A stretch of DNA of 10,156 bases. Source: an uncultured Candidatus Methylacidiphilales bacterium. Lineage in GTDB: Bacteria; Verrucomicrobiota; Verrucomicrobiia; Methylacidiphilales; CALFVM01. Position 1 is the stretch's first letter. Every line of letters starts with the position of its first letter. The stretch lies in the NCBI GenBank assembly GCA_937928665.1, contig CALFVM010000083.1, forward strand, positions 1 through 10,156. The letters run 5' to 3'. Below, one piece after another: positions 5,527 through 10,156 of the stretch. The translations under genes and the position numbers were made by a program. The notes under the pieces were generated by a model that saw only the letters and a program-made list of their open reading frames with translations, was not told the origin of the DNA and did not search any database.

Positions 5527-8049
5527 ATGCCGGGACTTGTTTGGATTCTCAGGATGGCGTGGAGAGACAGCCGGAGCCAACGCCGCCGTCTGTTCGGGGT
5601 CGCTGCCTCGGTTTCCCTCGGTGTGGCCGCCCTGGCTGCGCTCCACGGCCTCCATGGCACGGTCAGAAAGGCAGTGGAACGTGAAGCCAACGCGCTCCTC
5701 GGATCAGATGTGCAAATCACCTCCCGGACGGGATTTTCCGAGGGGCAGGAGGCGGCGTTTCGGGTGCTGGCCGATGCAGTGGCGCGAGAGACGAGTTTCT
5801 CTTCCATGCTGCTGATCGGGGACGGGGCGGGCCTGGTGCAGGTGCGCGCTCTGGAGGGAACTTACCCGTTCTACGGGACGGTAGAAACCGAACCGCCCAA
5901 CGCGTGGGCGCGGGCCATGAACGGGGAGGGCGTCGTCCTGGAGTCGGCGTTATTGGACCGGTTTGGCGCGGCGGTGGGCGACACCGTGCGGCTGGGGAAC
6001 GAGGCCTTCGAAATTTCCGGGGTCATCCGTAAGCCGTTGCCCCGGAGCAGCCGGTTTAGTGCCTTTGCGCCGGAACTGATCGTGGCGGAATCGGCTCTGG
6101 CGCGGACGGGTCTGCTGGAATCGACCAGCCTGGTCTTCCACCACCGGCACATCCAGGCTCCGGGCGTGGAGCGGGTGGAGGCAATCCGGCAGGTGGCGGA
6201 GTCTTCTGGCTGGCAGGTGCAGCGGGCCGAAGACCGGCGGGACCAACTGGGGGGAGCCTTTGAACGTTTCCAGCAGTTCCTTGCCTTGATCGCCGTGGCC
6301 GCCCTGGTGTTGGGCGCAATCGGGGTGGCCGGTGCCATCGAAGCTCACGTCCGGAGACGGATTGGAGCGGTGGCTGTCCTGCGATGTCTCGGTTGCCCGG
6401 CCCGGGCGGCCTTCGGCGTACTGGCGGTTCAGGCGGGAGTTCTCGGCCTGGCGGGTGCCATCACGGGAGTTGCACTTGGAGCCAGCCTCCATGCGATGGC
6501 GGTGTGGTGGGCGGGGGGTCTGGTGCCCTTTGAACTGGCTTTTTGGCCGTCGCCGGGTGTGCTGGCGGCGACCGGAGCCACCGGGTTCGGCGTTTGCGCG
6601 TCCTTTTCGGCCCTACCCCTACTCGGGCTCCGGCAGGCGACACCATCGCGGGCCTTGCGCGAACCAGGGGAGGCCGGGGGACGACCCGCCAAGGTGCGGG
6701 GGGTGCTTGTGGTTAGTGTTCTCGGGGCGCTGGCGGTGTGGGGTGTGCTTCGGGCCGGGGAGATCGGGGCCGTGCGGGCGGCGGGCATGACGGCGGGGCT
6801 GGCTCTGGCGTTCGGGGTTCTTACGGCGGCGGCCGCCCTGGCGGGAAAGCTCGCCCGATGGCTGGTCCGTCCAGGGTGGCCATTTTGGTTGCGCCAGGGT
6901 GTGGCGAGTATTTTCCGGCCTGGTAACCAGGCGACGTTGTTTGTTTTGGCACTCGGATCGGCCACGTTTCTATTGGGCTTGGTGATGCTCACGCGCGATT
7001 CGCTTCTGGCCCGGATTGAAGTGGCACGGGACCCGGAAAGTCCCAACCTGTATCTGGTCGATGTGCAACCCGATCAGGTGGATGGGGTGAAAGCCGCGAT
7101 GACGGCGGGGGGCAGCACAGTGCTCGACTCCGCCCCGGTGGTGACCATGCGAATCACGGCAGTCAATGGCGTGTCGGCCCGGGATTTGGAAAAGGCCGGG
7201 TCGGTACCAAAATGGATATTCCAACGGGAGTTCCGATCCAGTTATCGGGCGGGTTTGAACGATTCGGAGCGGTTGCTCACTGGCCCGTGGTGGGACGAGG
7301 TGGAGGTTGGCCTGGACGATATCGCCGTCTCTCTCGAGCGCGAATTGGCGGGCGATCTCGGCGTAGGAGTAGGGGATTGGCTCGATCTCGACGTGGTCGG
7401 GCGGCCGCTTCGGGCGCGGATCACCAGCCTGCGTGAGGTCGATTGGAGCCGGTTTAATTTGAATTTTTTCATGGTGTTCCGTCCTGGGGATTTGGACGGT
7501 GCCCCGGGGTTTTTCCTGGTCAGCGGTCGCATTCCCGAGGGGAGCAGTTCCGGAGCCCTGCAACGATCTCTGGCGGTGGCTTTCCCCAACGTATCGACGA
7601 TCGACCTGGCCTTGGTTTTAGAACGGGTTCGGGAGATTTTGGGAAAGATCGCCTGGGTGGTGGAGGGGCTAGCCTGGTTCACCGCCGCGGCCGGACTCGG
7701 AGCGGTGGCCGGGGTGATCGCCAACGGGCGCGAAGACCGGCTGCGGGAGAGCGTTCTGCTCCGGACACTCGGGGCGGATCGGGCCACCGTGGAACGTATT
7801 TGGGTGGCAGAACACGGCGTGCTCGGTTTGATCGCCGGAGGGGTGGGAATGACGTTGGCCTCGGCGGCCCATGCAGCTCTGGCCGTTTGGGTGTTTAAGT
7901 CTGATCCGTGGCCTTCACCTTTTTGGCTCGGGATTTTCGCCCTCGGCGCGGCCACGGTGTCAATTGCCCTAGGATGGTGGCTGGGCCGCGGGATTTCGGC
8001 CCGCCCACCTCTGGAAGAATTGCGGTCACTGGATCCAGGTGGGGGCTGA
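5527..8049 (+). CDS. YbbP-like ABC transporter permease, FtsX/MacB-type, 840 aa
   Basis: A large permease of the FtsX superfamily, YbbP (COG3127) type. It begins with a cytoplasmic Arg-rich start (WILRMAWRDSRSQRRR) and a first membrane helix at about 22-41, followed by a periplasmic domain to about 248. A first FtsX block follows (helices near 250-272, 293-325, 345-368) with the signature loop RRRIGAVAVLRCLGC at 277-290. More helices lie near 392-408, 420-445 and 470-490, then a second periplasmic domain and a second FtsX block (about 712-732, 765-790, 797-819) with REDRLRESVLLRTLGADR at about 733-750. This makes about ten helices, as expected for YbbP. It starts 9 bp after the acyltransferase gene; AAGGGGG directly abuts the ATG, so the ribosome site is poorly spaced. 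YbbP usually works with the ATPase YbbA, but none is encoded here, so the partner must be elsewhere or the ATPase is not required. Role in envelope lipid or lipoprotein handling is inference from the neighbours. Confidence 0.9.
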   Translation: MPGLVWILRMAWRDSRSQRRRLFGVAASVSLGVAALAALHGLHGTVRKAVEREANALLGSDVQITSRTGFSEGQEAAFRVLADAVARETSFSSMLLIGDGAGLVQVRALEGTYPFYGTVETEPPNAWARAMNGEGVVLESALLDRFGAAVGDTVRLGNEAFEISGVIRKPLPRSSRFSAFAPELIVAESALARTGLLESTSLVFHHRHIQAPGVERVEAIRQVAESSGWQVQRAEDRRDQLGGAFERFQQFLALIAVAALVLGAIGVAGAIEAHVRRRIGAVAVLRCLGCPARAAFGVLAVQAGVLGLAGAITGVALGASLHAMAVWWAGGLVPFELAFWPSPGVLAATGATGFGVCASFSALPLLGLRQATPSRALREPGEAGGRPAKVRGVLVVSVLGALAVWGVLRAGEIGAVRAAGMTAGLALAFGVLTAAAALAGKLARWLVRPGWPFWLRQGVASIFRPGNQATLFVLALGSATFLLGLVMLTRDSLLARIEVARDPESPNLYLVDVQPDQVDGVKAAMTAGGSTVLDSAPVVTMRITAVNGVSARDLEKAGSVPKWIFQREFRSSYRAGLNDSERLLTGPWWDEVEVGLDDIAVSLERELAGDLGVGVGDWLDLDVVGRPLRARITSLREVDWSRFNLNFFMVFRPGDLDGAPGFFLVSGRIPEGSSSGALQRSLAVAFPNVSTIDLALVLERVREILGKIAWVVEGLAWFTAAAGLGAVAGVIANGREDRLRESVLLRTLGADRATVERIWVAEHGVLGLIAGGVGMTLASAAHAALAVWVFKSDPWPSPFWLGIFALGAATVSIALGWWLGRGISARPPLEELRSLDPGGG

Positions 8050-8097
8050 GCATTCGCAGGCCAGGACTGATCCCATCGGCGCAACACTGTTCCACGT
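8050..8097. other. Short convergent intergenic gap
   Basis: These 48 bp lie between the ends of two convergent genes. I find no hairpin with a T-run on either strand, so no terminator can be assigned. Confidence 0.5.
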
Positions 8098-9402
8098 TTA
8101 CAGCGAAGGCAGCAGCCGGGCCCACTCAGGCGGGTTTTCCAACTGGAAGAGCCGTTCCCCGGCTTTCGGAACGAGGAGCACGCCCTCGTCCTCACGTCCG
8201 GCGAAGTCCTCAGGCCGGATGGTGTCGGGGTCGCGGTAGCCAAGATTAATTTTTCGGCAGGTGGCTTCCGGGATCCGAGTGGCCAAAGTCACCTGAGCCC
8301 GGGGAACTTCCACGCCGTTTTCAAACGTGCCCTGGCCGTAAACATGAGTGGAATGGGCCAGCACGCCCCAGGGATAATCTTTGAACCGGTCCCATTGATT
8401 GAGGAAATAATCGCGGCAATGATACCCGATTTCTTCAATCAGCTTGCCGTGGGTCTCGGACACATGCTCGATGTGCGGGGCGTAGATGATGAGTTCCCCG
8501 CCGTCGGCCAGGACCGGTTCGAGTTTGTACATGCATTTACCGCCGACCCACACCTCGTCGTACATCAGCGGGGCACAGGAGAGGATAGTATGAAAGGGAC
8601 GTGGTTTGACCGTGATATGAAGACGGGCTGAGAGATCGCTGGCGCGCTCCCATGCCTCCTCCGGACAACCGGCATAGAGCCCACAAAACTCGGCTCCTTC
8701 CACCACCATGCAGAAAGCCTGCTTGGGTGTCGGGACAAGGGCGGCGGCCCGGTCAACCACACGGCGGACAGGGGTCCATTTATTGCCGATGATCCGGGCA
8801 TTGGTCACAACAGCGCCGAGCCAGTGGAAGAAGTTGAGGACTTCGGGGCCGCTGATGCCGGGAAAGAGGTATTTGTTGCCTCCGGAAAAACCAACGACTT
8901 CATGGGGGAAAACGGGGCCCACAATGATGAGCCGGTCGTAAGCGAGGGCATGGCGGTTAACCCGAACGGGCACGTCCATGGAGAACAAGCCACCGGAGAG
9001 CCGATTGATTTCATCACTGGAAATGGTGCCCACCTCAGCGAGGGCACCGGGATCGTCCCAGGCGTGATTGATCAGGTTGACTTTGCCGTAGCGGCCCCGT
9101 TTTTCTTCGGGCGTGAGGTCGAGCCGACGCAGCATCGCTTCCAACGGCATCGGCGGATGGGTGCCAAGGGCAAAGATGACGTCAAAGGCGGCTGCCTCCG
9201 CACCGACCTGGTCGAAAAGAGTCTTAAACAAAAGTCCAACCGGGGCGGTCCGCGTGAGGTCGGGCACAATCAGCAGGAGTTTTTGCCCGACGGCGGATCC
9301 CCTCGGGCAAGCGGCCGCGACGACCTCGCGCACGTCAGTTTCACCCAGGCTCCTGCCTTCAGGTGCCACTCTTTCGATCACGGACGCTTGGAAAGGTGTC
9401 AT
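8098..9402 (-). CDS. LarA-family nickel-pincer racemase/epimerase (DUF2088)
   Basis: A 434-residue homologue of lactate racemase LarA, which uses a nickel-pincer nucleotide to move a hydride at C2 of 2-hydroxyacids. Expected active-site residues are present with LarA-like spacing: D48 and R51 in PDLTR, H82 in GTHPPMP, H167 and K177 in the signature HEVVGFSGGNKYLFPGI (K177 would bind the cofactor), and H193 in FFHWLG; the H-K (10) and H-H (26) distances equal those I recall for H174, K184 and H200 of Lactiplantibacillus plantarum LarA. The Arg that usually follows the first catalytic His (GxHRP) is replaced by Pro here, so the substrate is probably not simple lactate. No cofactor synthesis genes (larB, larC, larE) are in the window. 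It begins inside the stop of the upstream dehydrogenase gene (ATGA overlap), so the two are almost certainly co-translated. Substrate is likely a sugar acid such as an aldonate, by context only. Confidence 0.87.
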   Translation of the reverse strand: MTPFQASVIERVAPEGRSLGETDVREVVAAACPRGSAVGQKLLLIVPDLTRTAPVGLLFKTLFDQVGAEAAAFDVIFALGTHPPMPLEAMLRRLDLTPEEKRGRYGKVNLINHAWDDPGALAEVGTISSDEINRLSGGLFSMDVPVRVNRHALAYDRLIIVGPVFPHEVVGFSGGNKYLFPGISGPEVLNFFHWLGAVVTNARIIGNKWTPVRRVVDRAAALVPTPKQAFCMVVEGAEFCGLYAGCPEEAWERASDLSARLHITVKPRPFHTILSCAPLMYDEVWVGGKCMYKLEPVLADGGELIIYAPHIEHVSETHGKLIEEIGYHCRDYFLNQWDRFKDYPWGVLAHSTHVYGQGTFENGVEVPRAQVTLATRIPEATCRKINLGYRDPDTIRPEDFAGREDEGVLLVPKAGERLFQLENPPEWARLLPSL

Positions 9403-10156
9403 AGGGTGAAGCTAAGAAAACCGCCATCGACCCGGATATCCGATCCGGTGACAAACCCCGAGGCCGCCGAAGAGGCAAGAAACACGGCCGCGCCGCCCAG
9501 TTCATGGGCCTGCCCAAAACGCCCCATCGGCGTATGGCCGAGAATGGCCTGAGCCCGTGCGGTCGGGGTGCCGTCTTCGTTAAACAGGAGCCGCCGGTTT
9601 TGTTCCGCCGGGAAAAAACCGGGTGTAATCGAATTGACCCTGACCTGAAAGGGTGCCCATTCACGGGAAAGGAACTGGGTCAGGTTGAGCACAGCCGCTT
9701 TGGCTGCCGAGTAGGCAGCGACCCGGGAGAGCGGAATGTGGGCGGAGACGGAGGCGATATTGATGATGCTGCCTTTCCTGGCCGCAACCATCCGTGGGCC
9801 GAACACCTGGCAAGGCAGCAAAATGCCGCCGACCAGATTGAGGTCAAAGTTCGCCCGCCAATCCTCGGCCTTAATCGCCTCAATGGGGTGGTCCGGTGTG
9901 ACGGTGACCTTCGGATCGTTGCCCCCGGCCCCGTTAAGAAGGACCGTCGGGGTGCCGAAATCGGTTACAATCTGGTCCGCCGCAGCGGTCAGGGATTCCC
10001 GCGAGGTCGCGTCAGCCAGACAGACTTCCGCCCGGCCTCCGGCGGCCCGGATGGCATCCGCACGGGTCTGGGCCCGTTCTTCGTTGCGGCCCATGATAAT
10101 GACACGGGCTCCCGCAGCAGCAAGGGCCTCGGCCATGGCGCCGCCGAGGACGCCAG
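9399..10156 (-). CDS. Short-chain dehydrogenase resembling D-mannonate oxidoreductase (UxuB/YjmF type), 5' end missing
   Basis: An SDR of which 251 residues are visible; the reading frame continues past the window end, and GVLGGAMAEALA at the edge is the tail of the TGxxGxLG cofactor-binding loop, so about 20-30 N-terminal residues are missing and ATG 10136 is not the start. Counting from that internal Met, visible motifs are LLNGAGGN at 66-73, the catalytic set S129, Y142, K146 (IINIAS...YSAAK) and PGFFPAEQNRRLL at 173-184, ending HTPMGRFG at 201-208 and VDGGF. The NGAGGN, EQNR and HTPMGRFG stretches match my recollection of D-mannonate oxidoreductases of Bacillus YjmF type, which reduce fructuronate to mannonate with NAD(P)H in hexuronate catabolism. 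Other sugar-acid or polyol SDRs (for example gluconate 5-dehydrogenase-like) remain possible. It is followed by the LarA homologue with a 4-bp overlap. Confidence 0.85.
   Translation of the reverse strand, partial: GVLGGAMAEALAAAGARVIIMGRNEERAQTRADAIRAAGGRAEVCLADATSRESLTAAADQIVTDFGTPTVLLNGAGGNDPKVTVTPDHPIEAIKAEDWRANFDLNLVGGILLPCQVFGPRMVAARKGSIINIASVSAHIPLSRVAAYSAAKAAVLNLTQFLSREWAPFQVRVNSITPGFFPAEQNRRLLFNEDGTPTARAQAILGHTPMGRFGQAHELGGAAVFLASSAASGFVTGSDIRVDGGFLSFTL

Noticed and set aside
4639..5655. Minus-strand open frame of 338 codons across the acyltransferase genes
   Set aside because: Basic, Pro/Arg/His-rich and motif-free; it spans three real genes of the opposite strand, including their overlap.
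7242..8243. Minus-strand open frame of 333 codons over the end of the permease
   Set aside because: Ser/Arg/Pro-rich shadow crossing the convergent gene boundary into the LarA gene in a different frame.
9399..10136. ATG at 10136 as the start of the SDR gene
   Set aside because: The frame stays open to the window end and the residues before it (GVLGGA) belong to the cofactor-binding glycine motif, so this Met is internal.

Overview
The window is one GC-rich, densely coded bacterial chromosome segment. It holds eight genes; the two at the window edges are cut. There are no RNA genes, mobile elements or CRISPR arrays that I can see. The gene content would fit a Gram-negative bacterium of the Verrucomicrobiota/Planctomycetota/Acidobacteriota kind: a conserved AAA+ ATPase of unassigned role, a phosphatase/kinase pair, aminolipid acyltransferases, a YbbP-like permease and a LarA homologue beside a hexuronate-type SDR. 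That placement is an impression, not a proof.

Left part, all on the minus strand. A three-gene operon (3891 down to 1268) encodes an AAA+ ATPase with an N-terminal winged-helix-like domain, a 149-residue minimal protein-kinase-like protein and a PP2C-type phosphatase. The first two are 4 bp apart and the last two overlap by 20 bp. After a gap of about 330 bp comes the N-terminal 5'-3' exonuclease part of a DNA polymerase I gene, which runs off the window start. The gap carries a perfect 16-bp palindrome and an 18-bp imperfect inverted repeat upstream of polA.

Middle part, plus strand, divergent from the ATPase operon. An OlsB-like GNAT N-acyltransferase and a PlsC/OlsA-like O-acyltransferase overlap by one base (TGATG). 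A YbbP-type FtsX-family permease of 840 residues follows after 9 bp. The two acyltransferases look like the two steps that make ornithine lipid or a related amino-acid lipid. The permease sits in the same transcription unit without its usual ATPase, which suggests a cell-envelope lipid function.

Right part, minus strand, convergent with the permease. A short-chain dehydrogenase resembling D-mannonate oxidoreductase (UxuB/YjmF type), cut by the window end, is coupled through an ATGA overlap to a nickel-pincer LarA-family racemase/epimerase. A 2-hydroxyacid C2 epimerase paired with a sugar-acid dehydrogenase suggests a small sugar-acid conversion pathway.

The most interesting stretch is the ATPase/mini-kinase/PP2C operon, which looks like a compact, uncharacterised reversible-phosphorylation module. 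The LarA/SDR pair comes second.
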